Of a stretch of 35,175 bases of DNA, positions 9,985 to 18,681 are shown in pieces. The translations under genes were made by a program, and so were the position numbers. This stretch comes from Hyphomicrobiales bacterium (GTDB lineage: Bacteria; Pseudomonadota; Alphaproteobacteria; Rhizobiales; JAJFHB01), in contig JAJFHM010000167.1 in assembly GCA_021775625.1 (NCBI GenBank), positions 1 through 35,175 on the forward strand. Direction: 5' to 3'. Within the stretch, counting starts at the first letter, position 1; the number at the start of each line of letters is the position of its first letter. A model generated the notes under the pieces. That model searched no databases and had not been told where the DNA came from. It was given only the letters and a program-made list of their open reading frames with translations.

Positions 9985-11172
9985 TTAGTTGATTTCCGCG
10001 CCCTGCGCCACCCAGGCGCCAAGTTTGTCGCGCTCTTCCTTGGTCATTTCGGTCAGATTGCCCAGGGGCATGGTGTCGGTAAGCACCACCTGGGCGTTAA
10101 TCTGCGCGGCGTATTTGCGGACATCCCTGGGCGTATCAAACATCACTCCCGCCGGCGCATCCTCAAAGCCTTCCTGGGTCGGGGTGGCCGAGTGACAGGA
10201 AATGCAGTGTTTGTTCATGATCTGACGGGCCTCGGCGAATTCGACAGGTTCGCTGTAGCCGGTTCCAAGGCGGCTTGCACTCACCACAATCAGGGCGACA
10301 ACAGCAAGTGCCGAGGCGGGCAGCGCAACCTTGCCCTTCCAGTCGAGCTCATTGGCATCATGCTGGTTGATGAAATGGCGCAGCAATCCGCCGGCCACCA
10401 CAACGCCGACCGCAATGAGCCAACTCGACGGGTGTCCGTAGGTGATCGGATAATGATTTGAAATCATCATGAACACCACCGGAAGCGTCAGGTAGTTGTT
10501 GTGCAAAGAGCGTTGCTTGGCCTGGATACCGAATTGCGCATCAGGAATTTTGCCGGCGAGCAGAGCGGCGACGGTCTCTTTCTGGTTGGGAATGATGATG
10601 AAGAAGACATTGGCGGTCATGATGGTGCCGATGAAGACACCGACATGCAGGAAGGCCGCGCGGCCGGAAAATATGTGAGTGAAGAAATATGAGGCCACAA
10701 CGATCATCAAAAACACACAGACCGCCAGCGTGGTGGTGTTGTTGCCCAGGGGCGAGCGGCACACCAAATCGTAGACGATCCAGCCGACGGCAAGGGATAC
10801 GAGGCTGACGCCAACCGCCATTTCAGCCGACATGTCCTGAGAGGCCGAACCGATCAGAAAGGTTTCCGCACCCCAGTAATAGATGATCGCAAGCAGCAAA
10901 AAGCCGGTGATCCAGGTAAAATAGGCCTCGTATTTGAACCAGTGCAACTCGGCCGGAAGCTTCTCCGGCGCGACCACATATTTTTCGGCGAGGTAGAATC
11001 CGCCACCGTGTACCTGCCAGCTTTCCCCGGCGATGTCGGGATCGTCTTTGCGCTTGCGCAGGCTCGCATCCAGCCAGATGAAATAAAATGACGTGCCAAT
11101 CCACATGATGCCGAACATGACATGCGCCCAGCGCACCAGCAGGCTCGCCCAATCGAACAACAATGCGGTCAT
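9985..11172 (-). CDS. puuD: Membrane urate hydroxylase (PuuD) with C-terminal cytochrome c domain
   Basis: 395 aa; multi-TM N-terminal region; C-terminal haem-binding 'CISCH' and 'DTMPLGNLTEMTKEERDKLGAWVAQG'. Confidence 0.92.
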   Translation of the reverse strand: MTALLFDWASLLVRWAHVMFGIMWIGTSFYFIWLDASLRKRKDDPDIAGESWQVHGGGFYLAEKYVVAPEKLPAELHWFKYEAYFTWITGFLLLAIIYYWGAETFLIGSASQDMSAEMAVGVSLVSLAVGWIVYDLVCRSPLGNNTTTLAVCVFLMIVVASYFFTHIFSGRAAFLHVGVFIGTIMTANVFFIIIPNQKETVAALLAGKIPDAQFGIQAKQRSLHNNYLTLPVVFMMISNHYPITYGHPSSWLIAVGVVVAGGLLRHFINQHDANELDWKGKVALPASALAVVALIVVSASRLGTGYSEPVEFAEARQIMNKHCISCHSATPTQEGFEDAPAGVMFDTPRDVRKYAAQINAQVVLTDTMPLGNLTEMTKEERDKLGAWVAQGAEIN

Positions 11173-11260
11173 GGCGGTGGATCCCCTCTTCAGAAATTTG
11201 CGCGCGGCAAGGACGGCGGGCTCGTTAAGGCCATTTGTAACGCATCATGGGGGAGCTTGA

Positions 11261-11308
11261 CGATTATAAAGATTATCGCGAAAATCAGAAAGACTTTAAA
11301 GATTTTCG
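11261..11308. promoter_or_regulatory. Candidate operator(s) in puuD/LysR divergent intergenic region
   Basis: Perfect 8-bp arms CGAAAATC (11279-11286)/GATTTTCG (11301-11308), plus imperfect CGATTAT/ATTATCG (11261-11278); AAAGATTWTCG repeated directly at 11268 and 11298 (30-nt period). Confidence 0.55.
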
Positions 11309-11320
11309 AAAAGGTGAGCC

Positions 11321-12250
11321 ATGGCTGAAGTCTCTGACTGGGCGGTGTTCGCGAAGACTGCGGAATTGAAAAGCCTGTCGGCCGCGGGGCGGGACCTGAG
11401 GCTTTCCGCAGCCGTGGTGAGCAACAGGATCGCAAAGATCGAGCGCAAACTGGGGGTGAGGCTGTTCAACCGCACGACGCGGCGGGTCAATCTTACCGAA
11501 GAGGGCGAAATCTACTATCAGCACTGCGTCCGGATCCTGCATGAGATTGAGGAAATCGAATCCAATATCGGATCGCGCTTCGACCGACCCCGCGGGACCA
11601 TCACCGTGACCGCGCCCAGCGGCTTTGGCCGCAAACACATCTCACCGTTCCTGCCGCAGTTTGTGGAACGCTACCCGGACATTCAGGTCCGCTTGCACCT
11701 GACGGACCGGTTGACCGACGTCATTCAGGAAGGCACCGATGTTGCGGTGCGTATTGCGGATCTCAGGGCGTACAGCTTCATCATGAAGCGGCTGGCCAGG
11801 AACACCCGCGTGGTGGTCGCCGCACCTGCTTATCTTGAGAAACACGGCGAACCGCAATTGCCCGACGATCTGCTCAGGCACAATTGCCTGTTGCTGCGGT
11901 TTCCCGGCTCGCAGCAGTTTCAATGGACGCTGGACGGCGACAGCGGGCCCAGCACGCTTTCGGTTTCCGGCAATCTGGATTCCGATAATGGCGAAGTCAT
12001 CCTGGATTGGTGCCGATCCGGTGTTGGATTGGCGCTCAAGTCGATGTGGGAAGTGGGCGAAGACATCCGCGAGGGCCGCCTGAAGGTGGTCCTGCCCGAC
12101 TGGAAACCATCCGGACATGCCATCTATGCGATCTATCCGCACAGCAGATTGATGCCGACACGGGTGCGGACATTCATCGATTACCTGGCGGAAACCTATG
12201 GGCCGCGGCCCTACTGGGAAACCGGCGATGCTCCGCCACTGCCGGAATAG
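11321..12250 (+). CDS. LysR-family transcriptional regulator
   Basis: 309 aa; N-terminal HTH 'FAKTAELKSLSAAGRDLRLSAAVVSNRIAKIERKLGVRLFNRTTRRVNLTEEG'. Confidence 0.95.
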   Translation: MAEVSDWAVFAKTAELKSLSAAGRDLRLSAAVVSNRIAKIERKLGVRLFNRTTRRVNLTEEGEIYYQHCVRILHEIEEIESNIGSRFDRPRGTITVTAPSGFGRKHISPFLPQFVERYPDIQVRLHLTDRLTDVIQEGTDVAVRIADLRAYSFIMKRLARNTRVVVAAPAYLEKHGEPQLPDDLLRHNCLLLRFPGSQQFQWTLDGDSGPSTLSVSGNLDSDNGEVILDWCRSGVGLALKSMWEVGEDIREGRLKVVLPDWKPSGHAIYAIYPHSRLMPTRVRTFIDYLAETYGPRPYWETGDAPPLPE

Positions 12251-12276
12251 CAATCGCCAGTACCGGAAACAAAGCC

Positions 12277-12310
12277 GGCCCCACCTGTGACAAGAACCAC
12301 AGATGGGGCC
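12277..12310. terminator. Inverted repeat downstream of LysR gene (possible terminator stem)
   Basis: GGCCCCACCTGTG - ACAAGAAC - CACAGATGGGGCC (13-bp arms, one non-Watson-Crick position). Confidence 0.45.
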
Positions 12311-12321
12311 GTAATGTTCTC

Positions 12322-12360
12322 GCTGCCCGGCACATTGCGCCGGGAGCGGCAGCGCTTTTT
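12322..12360 (+). terminator. Candidate rho-independent terminator for LysR gene
   Basis: GCTGCCCGGC...GCCGG(GAGCG)GCAGC bulged hairpin followed by GCTTTTT on + strand. Confidence 0.45.
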
Positions 12361-13453
12361 ACTTGGGCAGGTCGCCCACAACGCCTTCGACGTAGTACTG
12401 CATGCCGAGGAGGTCACCGTCCGAAATGTTCTCGCCGGCGGGCACTCGGGTCTTGCCTTTATTGTCCACGACGGGTCCGGCGAACGGGTGCAGTTTTCCA
12501 CTGCCTATATCTGCGCTGGCTGTCTCAACCAGTTTGCGGACATCTGCCGGCACCATGTCGCCCAACGGTGACAACTCAACCATGCCGGCACCAATTCCGC
12601 CCCAGGTGTCATCGGACTTGGCGGTGCCGTCCATGACGGCCTGCACCTTGTCAATGTAGAACTGGTTCCAGTTGTGGGTGCTGGCGGTCAGGTGGGCTTT
12701 GGGGCCGTATTTCTTCATGTCGGAGTGATAGCCGATGGCGTACACTTTGCGATCCTGAGCGGCCTGCACGACGGCGGTGGAATCGGTGTGCTGCATCAAG
12801 ACATCAGCGCCATTGGCGATAAGCGTATCGGCCGCTTCACGTTCCTTGCCCGGGTCGTACCAACTGGACACCCACACGACGCGCACCTCGGCGTCAGGGT
12901 TCACGCTGCGCACGCCGCGGGCAAAGGCGTTGATGCCGCGGACAACTTCCGGAATGGGGAATGCCGCAACATAGCCAAGCGTGTTCGACTTGGTCATCTT
13001 GCCGGCAATAATGCCCGCCAGATAGCGGCCTTCATAAAACCGCGCCAGATAGGTCGACACGTTGTCGGACCTCTTGTAGCCGGTGGCATGGGCAAAAGTG
13101 ACATTCGGGAACTGCTTGGCAACCTTGATGGTCGGGTTCATGTAGCCGAATGAGGTGGTGAAGATCAGCTGATTGCCGTCCGCGGCAAGTTGCCGGATGA
13201 CGCGTTCCGCATCCGGTCCTTCACCAACCGACTCGACATAAGAGGTTTTGATCTTGTCGCCGAATTTGGCTTCAATCGCCTTGCGGGCGAGATCGTGCTG
13301 AAAGGTCCAGCCGGCGTCACCGATAGGGCTCACATAAACAAAAGCCACTTTGAGCGGGTCGGCGGCACGGGCCGGTCCGAACCCCGCCGCGATCGCCACG
13401 GCGACAACGGCAAGTCCTGCAACAAGACTGCGCCAGGATTTCAGTTTGGTCAT
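12359..13453 (-). CDS. BMP-family ABC transporter substrate-binding protein (PnrA-like)
   Basis: Start MTKLKSWRSLVAGLAVV (signal peptide) preceded by AGGGGAG; 'LKVAFVYVSPIGDAGWTFQHDLARKAIEAKFG' typical of the BMP family. Confidence 0.92.
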   Translation of the reverse strand: MTKLKSWRSLVAGLAVVAVAIAAGFGPARAADPLKVAFVYVSPIGDAGWTFQHDLARKAIEAKFGDKIKTSYVESVGEGPDAERVIRQLAADGNQLIFTTSFGYMNPTIKVAKQFPNVTFAHATGYKRSDNVSTYLARFYEGRYLAGIIAGKMTKSNTLGYVAAFPIPEVVRGINAFARGVRSVNPDAEVRVVWVSSWYDPGKEREAADTLIANGADVLMQHTDSTAVVQAAQDRKVYAIGYHSDMKKYGPKAHLTASTHNWNQFYIDKVQAVMDGTAKSDDTWGGIGAGMVELSPLGDMVPADVRKLVETASADIGSGKLHPFAGPVVDNKGKTRVPAGENISDGDLLGMQYYVEGVVGDLPK

Positions 13454-13512
13454 TTTCTCATTCTCCCCTTTGTTCCTGATTTTGGGATTATTGGTAGCAC
13501 ACTTAACCACAC

Positions 13513-14502
13513 TCATGCGCCGGGATGAAACGGTCTGCCCAGTGAGGCGGGCGCATTAAGGCGGATTTTCGTCGCATCCCGGGATATCAGCGCGAGCACA
13601 ACGACGGTCGCGAGATATGGCAGGGTTGCCAGTAGATGCGAGGAATTGATGATGACGAGTAACCACCTGCCAATTGGCTCGGGAAAGACAGACATTGCGT
13701 TCGTCACCGCGTCTCCGGCAGCCTGAACGTGCAGGCTCAAGATGGTGATGCCGCCGAACAGGTAGGCGCCGATCAGCACACGTGCCGGGCGCCAGGTGGC
13801 GAAGACCACCAGTGCCAGTGCAATCCAGCCGCGTCCCGCGGTCATGTTTTCCGCCCATTGCGGCGTGTAGACCAGCGAGAGGTAGCCGCCCGCCAGTCCG
13901 GCCATACCGCCGCCGAAGACGATTGCCAGCAGCCTGATCTTGACCACGGAGTAACCGATGGCATGGGCCGCGTCGTGGGATTCGCCCACCGCTCTCAGGA
14001 TCAGACCCGCACGGGTCTTGAACATGAACCAGCTGACCACCGCGAACAGCGCGAAGGAAACGTAAATCAGCAGGTCGTGATTGAACAGCAACGGCCCGAC
14101 AATCGGGATTTGACTCAACAGCGGGATGGCGACCGGCTGCAGACCCTGGATCGGCGTGCCGATATAGCTGAGCCCGACAAATGCGCTCAGACCGACGCCG
14201 AAGATGGTCAGAGCCAGACCCGTTGCCACCTGATTGGTGAGGAGAAACTGGGTCAGACCGCCGAAGATCAGCGACATCAGCATGCCGGCGCCAATGGCGG
14301 CAACGGCCCCCAGATAAGGATTTCCGGTGAGTACGGTGACGGCAAATCCGGTCACCGCACCGACCAGCATCATGCCTTCGACACCGAGGTTCAAAACCCC
14401 TGCTTTCTCGGCGATCAACTCGCCCAGCCCCGCGAACACCAGAGGCGTCCCGGCGCGAATGGTGCCAACCATGATGTTGATGGCTGTTTCAGATCCATCC
14501 AT
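13513..14502 (-). CDS. ABC transporter permease (BMP/nucleoside-type importer)
   Basis: 329 aa; 'GTIRAGTPLVFAGLGELIAEKAGVLNLGVEGMMLVGA' signature. Confidence 0.93.
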   Translation of the reverse strand: MDGSETAINIMVGTIRAGTPLVFAGLGELIAEKAGVLNLGVEGMMLVGAVTGFAVTVLTGNPYLGAVAAIGAGMLMSLIFGGLTQFLLTNQVATGLALTIFGVGLSAFVGLSYIGTPIQGLQPVAIPLLSQIPIVGPLLFNHDLLIYVSFALFAVVSWFMFKTRAGLILRAVGESHDAAHAIGYSVVKIRLLAIVFGGGMAGLAGGYLSLVYTPQWAENMTAGRGWIALALVVFATWRPARVLIGAYLFGGITILSLHVQAAGDAVTNAMSVFPEPIGRWLLVIINSSHLLATLPYLATVVVLALISRDATKIRLNAPASLGRPFHPGA

Positions 14503-14506
14503 TGTC

Positions 14507-15580
14507 CTAGGCCTCCTTGGGCTGAGAAATCAGGCGAATGCGGTACCGCACGAGAACGTCCGAACCGAGCACGAAAAACAACAACAATCCCTGGAACACA
14601 CCGGTCACCGCGAGCGGCAGGTTGAGGTGGATCTGCAGTTGCTCGCCGCCGAGATACATGAGCGACATCAAGAGCGATGCGAAAAAGATACCCAGCGGGT
14701 GCAAGCGGCCGAGGAACGCCACGATGATGGCGGCAAAGCCGTAGCCCGGCGAAATGATCGGCTGCAATTGATTGATCGTCCCGGCGATCTCAACGATGCC
14801 GGCAAGCCCCGCCAGACCGCCTGAAACCAGAAAGCTCAAGAGAATAACCTTCTTTCGACTGTACCCGGCGTAGGCGGCCGCTGCCGGTGCCTGCCCGGCG
14901 ACCGAGACCTTGAAGCCCTGAAACGTGCGCGACATGAATATCCACACAATGATCGTGCAGATCACGGCGAGCACGGCGCCCAGGTGAAGGCGGGTGCCTT
15001 CGAGCAGCACCGGCAGGATGCCGTCATCGCCGAATATGCGGGTCTGCGGGAAGTTGAACCCTTCCGGGTCCCGCCAGGGGCCATGCACCAGATAGCCGAG
15101 GATCTGAATGGCCACGTAAGAGAGCATCAGGCTGGTGAGAATTTCATTGGCATTGAAGCGGTTCTTGAGCATCGAGGGAATGGCGCCCCAGGCCATGCCG
15201 CCAAGCACGCCGACAAACAGCATGAGCGGCAACAGCCAGGGACCTTCATCCCCCCAGAAGGCGAGCGCGACGCCGCTGCCGCAGACCGCCCCCATGGTCA
15301 ACTGCCCTTCCGCGCCGATGTTCCAGACATTGCCGCGGAAGCCGACGGACAGACCGATGGCACAGAGCAGAAGCGGCGTTGCCTTGAGCGCCCATTCGCC
15401 AACACCATAGAGACTGGTGAGTGGGCGCACGAAGAACGTATGCAGCGCCACGACCGGATCGGTTCCAAGCGCGCTGAACAGGATCACACCGGCGATGAGC
15501 GTCAGCACTGCCGCAATCAGCGGCGATGCATACTGCATGCGCTTCGATGTGAACTGCCTGGGTTCCAGTCTAAGCAGCAT
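14507..15580 (-). CDS. ABC transporter permease (BMP/nucleoside-type importer)
   Basis: 357 aa; 'ATPLLLCAIGLSVGFRGNVWNIGAEGQLTMGA' signature. Confidence 0.93.
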   Translation of the reverse strand: MLLRLEPRQFTSKRMQYASPLIAAVLTLIAGVILFSALGTDPVVALHTFFVRPLTSLYGVGEWALKATPLLLCAIGLSVGFRGNVWNIGAEGQLTMGAVCGSGVALAFWGDEGPWLLPLMLFVGVLGGMAWGAIPSMLKNRFNANEILTSLMLSYVAIQILGYLVHGPWRDPEGFNFPQTRIFGDDGILPVLLEGTRLHLGAVLAVICTIIVWIFMSRTFQGFKVSVAGQAPAAAAYAGYSRKKVILLSFLVSGGLAGLAGIVEIAGTINQLQPIISPGYGFAAIIVAFLGRLHPLGIFFASLLMSLMYLGGEQLQIHLNLPLAVTGVFQGLLLFFVLGSDVLVRYRIRLISQPKEA

Positions 15581-17132
15581 GACCGACCTCGCCTTCGTCT
15601 GCCTCGAATTGGCCGCTCATCCACAGACCGACCTCTTCGACATTTGTTTCTGATGTGCGCTTGACCGGAGACAGGCGCCCTTCCGCGATCACCACAATCG
15701 AGTCGCAGATTTCAAACAGTTCATCGAGATCCTCCGAGGCGACGACCACCGAAGTGCCTTTGGCCGCGAGATCGACGATCTCCTGATGAATGGTGGTGGC
15801 CGCGCCGACGTCGACGCCCCATGTGGGATGGCCGAGGACCAGCAATTGCGGATCCATCATGATTTCGCGCCCCATTATGAACTTCTGCAGATTGCCGCCT
15901 GACAGGCTGCGGGCTTCAGCATCAATTCCAGCAGACCGCACGTCGAACCGCTCGCGGATTTCCGTCGCGTAGGCGCGGACCCTGTCGAAATCGATGAAGC
16001 CGTTATTGAGCATGCCGTTCAGATAGCCGGTCAGCAACGCGTTGTTGGCGAGCGACATATCCGGCACGGCGCCGCGGCCGAGGCGCTCTTCCGGCACAAA
16101 GGCCAGACCTTTCGTGCGGCGTTCCGCTGGCCCGACCTTGGAAAGCTCAGCGCCGTTAAGTTCGATGCGGCCGGTGACAGAATCCATCAACTCGCCATTC
16201 AGGGCGGCCATGAATTCCTTCTGCCCGTTGCCCGCAACTCCGGCGATGCCGAGCACCTCGCCACGATGAACTGTGACGTTGATGTTCCGGAGATCAGTGC
16301 CGTGGGGATCGGGCGACGGGATCGAGAGATCACGCACCACCAGGCGAACTTCGCTGTCGCGTTTCTGTGCGATGCGCTTGCACACCGGCAGTTCAGAGCC
16401 GATCATCATTTCGGCCAGGCTCTTCGGGGTTTCCTGCTTCGGCGAGCAGGTCGCCGTGACCTTGCCGTGGCGCAGGACGGTGGCGCGATCACACAGGGCC
16501 TGAATTTCATCGAGTTTGTGGCTGATATAGAGAATGCTGCAGCCTTCCGATGACAAACGCCGCAGGGTCTCGAACAGCTTTTCCACCTCCTGCGGGGTGA
16601 GCACCGAAGTCGGTTCATCCATGATCAGGACCTTGGGATCCTGCACCAGGCAGCGAATGATCTCGACGCGCTGTCGTTCGCCCACCGACAGGGCATGAAC
16701 GTGCTGGTGCGGATTGATCGGCAGACCGTACTTCGTCGAGATTTCCTCGATTTCCGATGTCAACTGCTTCAGATCATGGTCTTCATCGATGCCGAGCGAA
16801 ATGTTCTCTGCCACGGTCAGCGTTTCAAACAGGTTGAAGTGCTGGAACACCATGCCGATGCCGAGCGACCGCGCCTGGCTCGGGCTGGTGATCCGGACCG
16901 GCTCGCCGTTCCACAGGATCTCGCCTTCGTCGGCCCGGACCACGCCATAGATGATCTTCACCAAGGTGCTCTTGCCGGCGCCGTTTTCGCCCAGAAGCGC
17001 GTGAACCTCGCCGCTGGCAATCGCCAGATCAATGTGATCGTTGGCGAGTACCCCCGGATACTGCTTGGTGATTCCGGTCAGTTCGAGTTGTGCTGCGGTC
17101 ACCTTATCCCTCCCAAATTGAGCTCTGCGCAA
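15570..17132 (-). CDS. ABC transporter ATP-binding protein, two NBDs
   Basis: 520 aa; Walker A 'GENGAGKSTL', 'LSVGERQRVEIIRCL', 'LIMDEPTSVLTPQE'; second NBD 'LSGGNLQKFIMGREI'. Confidence 0.95.
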   Translation of the reverse strand: MRRAQFGRDKVTAAQLELTGITKQYPGVLANDHIDLAIASGEVHALLGENGAGKSTLVKIIYGVVRADEGEILWNGEPVRITSPSQARSLGIGMVFQHFNLFETLTVAENISLGIDEDHDLKQLTSEIEEISTKYGLPINPHQHVHALSVGERQRVEIIRCLVQDPKVLIMDEPTSVLTPQEVEKLFETLRRLSSEGCSILYISHKLDEIQALCDRATVLRHGKVTATCSPKQETPKSLAEMMIGSELPVCKRIAQKRDSEVRLVVRDLSIPSPDPHGTDLRNINVTVHRGEVLGIAGVAGNGQKEFMAALNGELMDSVTGRIELNGAELSKVGPAERRTKGLAFVPEERLGRGAVPDMSLANNALLTGYLNGMLNNGFIDFDRVRAYATEIRERFDVRSAGIDAEARSLSGGNLQKFIMGREIMMDPQLLVLGHPTWGVDVGAATTIHQEIVDLAAKGTSVVVASEDLDELFEICDSIVVIAEGRLSPVKRTSETNVEEVGLWMSGQFEADEGEVGHAA

Positions 17133-17153
17133 AGCGCTGGCTCGGTCTTCGCG

Positions 17154-17630
17154 TCAGTACAGAACCTTGTCCGGCTTGGTGCGCCACTCCTCGAACACAT
17201 CGCTGGCCTGCTGCAGCTGGATGTGTTTCATCGGAATCACACGATCCTCAATGTCCTTGGGGATCTCGTCGTAGATGTGATCGTCATCGAAGCCGATATT
17301 GGCGGCATCTTTGCGGGTGTTGGCGTAGTAGATCGCCTCAATCCGCGCCCAGTAGATCGCAGCCAGGCACATGGGGCACGGCTCGCAACTGGTATAGATC
17401 ACGCAGCCATCGAGCGAGAAGGTGCCGAGTGCCGAACAGGCTTCGCGAATGGCAACCACCTCGGCGTGGGCGGTGGGATCATTCGAACTGGTTACCCGGT
17501 TGTGGCCTTCGGATACCACTTTGCCATCCTTGACGATGATCGCGCCGAACGGCCCACCTTCTCCGGCCCGCATGTGCCTGGCGGACAGATCGACGGCTTT
17601 CAACATGAGATTTTCGTGATGTTCACACAT
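17154..17630 (-). CDS. Nucleoside deaminase, probable guanine deaminase
   Basis: Start MCEHHENLM; cytidine-deaminase-fold zinc motifs 'HAEVVAIREAC' and 'SCEPCPMCLAAIYWARI'; next to xdhC and purine genes. Confidence 0.85.
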   Translation of the reverse strand: MCEHHENLMLKAVDLSARHMRAGEGGPFGAIIVKDGKVVSEGHNRVTSSNDPTAHAEVVAIREACSALGTFSLDGCVIYTSCEPCPMCLAAIYWARIEAIYYANTRKDAANIGFDDDHIYDEIPKDIEDRVIPMKHIQLQQASDVFEEWRTKPDKVLY

Positions 17631-18681
17631 CGAGAGATCCTCCGACGGTGGCGGCCGCAGCCGTTTGGCCCGGCGCCTGTTGTTCAAACTTGATGAGCAG
17701 ATCGGCGGCAACCGATGCCGCGATGACTTCAGGGGACTTGCCGGTGATGCCGGGCAGGCCGATCGGGCAGTGCAGATGCGAAAGGTCAGCGGCATCGATG
17801 CCCCGGGCCTTGAGGCGCGAGTTGAAGCGTGCGGCCTTGGTGGCGGAGCCGATGAGGCCAAGATAGCGGGCATCGCCCCGTCTCAGCACCGCCTCGCAAA
17901 TATCCTGATCGAGCGCATGACTGTGGGTCATGACGATGAATGCAGTAGCCTCGGGCGCTTCATCCACCATCAGATCGGGCATGGCCGGTATAAGCCGGGT
18001 AACGCCGTCTGGCCCTTCTGCGGGAAATTCGTCCGCCCTGCCGTCGATCCAGGTGACGGTGAAATGCAGTGGCGCCAGTGCGCGCACCAGAGCGCGGCCG
18101 ACATGGCCTGCGCCAAACACCCAGACCGGCTGGCGGCTGTCCTGCAGCCGCTCGACGATGGTGCATGCGGATCCATCGACCTTTGCCTGGAAAACACTGG
18201 TCCCACCCTGCAGCATCGCTGCGGTCTCAAAGCGCACCCAATCGTCTGCATGAGCCGCCGCGTCAGCCTGAGTAAGAAGCGTTCTCGAAAACCCGCCGTC
18301 TGCCGGCTGGCATACCATTCGAAGTGTGTCGAGCGGCCGTTCCGAGCGCTCGGCCAGCTGTTCGACCCAGGCCGTATCCGCAGATGTGAACGGCTCGAAC
18401 GCCAGATAGACGAGGCCGCCGCAGCACTGGCCCAGCTCCGGCCCGAGATGCATCGGCTTGACGAACATGTCCGGCGCACCGGAAAGTGCGGTTCGCGCCA
18501 TGGCGATTGCCTCATATTCAAGCTGACCGCCACCAATGGTGCCGAAAAGCCCGCCTTCGGTCACGATCATGCGTGCACCCGGTTCCCGCGGACCCGATCC
18601 CTGGACCTTCGCGACGATCACCAGCATGGCCGGAGTGCCGGCACGCAGCTCGCAGGCCAGTGTGTGGAGCCAACCGGTCAT
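17623..18681 (-). CDS. xdhC: Xanthine dehydrogenase accessory protein XdhC
   Basis: 352 aa; 'VKVQGSGPREPGARMIVTEGGLFGTIGGGQLEYEA', 'VFGAGHVGRALV', 'YLGLIGSATKAARF'; ATGA overlap with xdhB. Confidence 0.94.
   Translation of the reverse strand: MTGWLHTLACELRAGTPAMLVIVAKVQGSGPREPGARMIVTEGGLFGTIGGGQLEYEAIAMARTALSGAPDMFVKPMHLGPELGQCCGGLVYLAFEPFTSADTAWVEQLAERSERPLDTLRMVCQPADGGFSRTLLTQADAAAHADDWVRFETAAMLQGGTSVFQAKVDGSACTIVERLQDSRQPVWVFGAGHVGRALVRALAPLHFTVTWIDGRADEFPAEGPDGVTRLIPAMPDLMVDEAPEATAFIVMTHSHALDQDICEAVLRRGDARYLGLIGSATKAARFNSRLKARGIDAADLSHLHCPIGLPGITGKSPEVIAASVAADLLIKFEQQAPGQTAAAATVGGSLDV

Noticed and set aside
13729-14625. 298-aa ORF antisense to an ABC permease
   Set aside because: Q/H/R-rich translation typical of the complement of a membrane protein gene; the permease call is secure.
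15570-17132. Second NBD of the ABC ATPase with 'GHPTWGVDVGA' in place of a canonical Walker B
   Set aside because: A diverged second NBD is common in this two-NBD importer family, so it is not reported as unusual.
16695-17693. 332-aa ORF antisense to the ABC ATPase and guanine deaminase
   Set aside because: Spans the complement of two well-supported genes; no motif.
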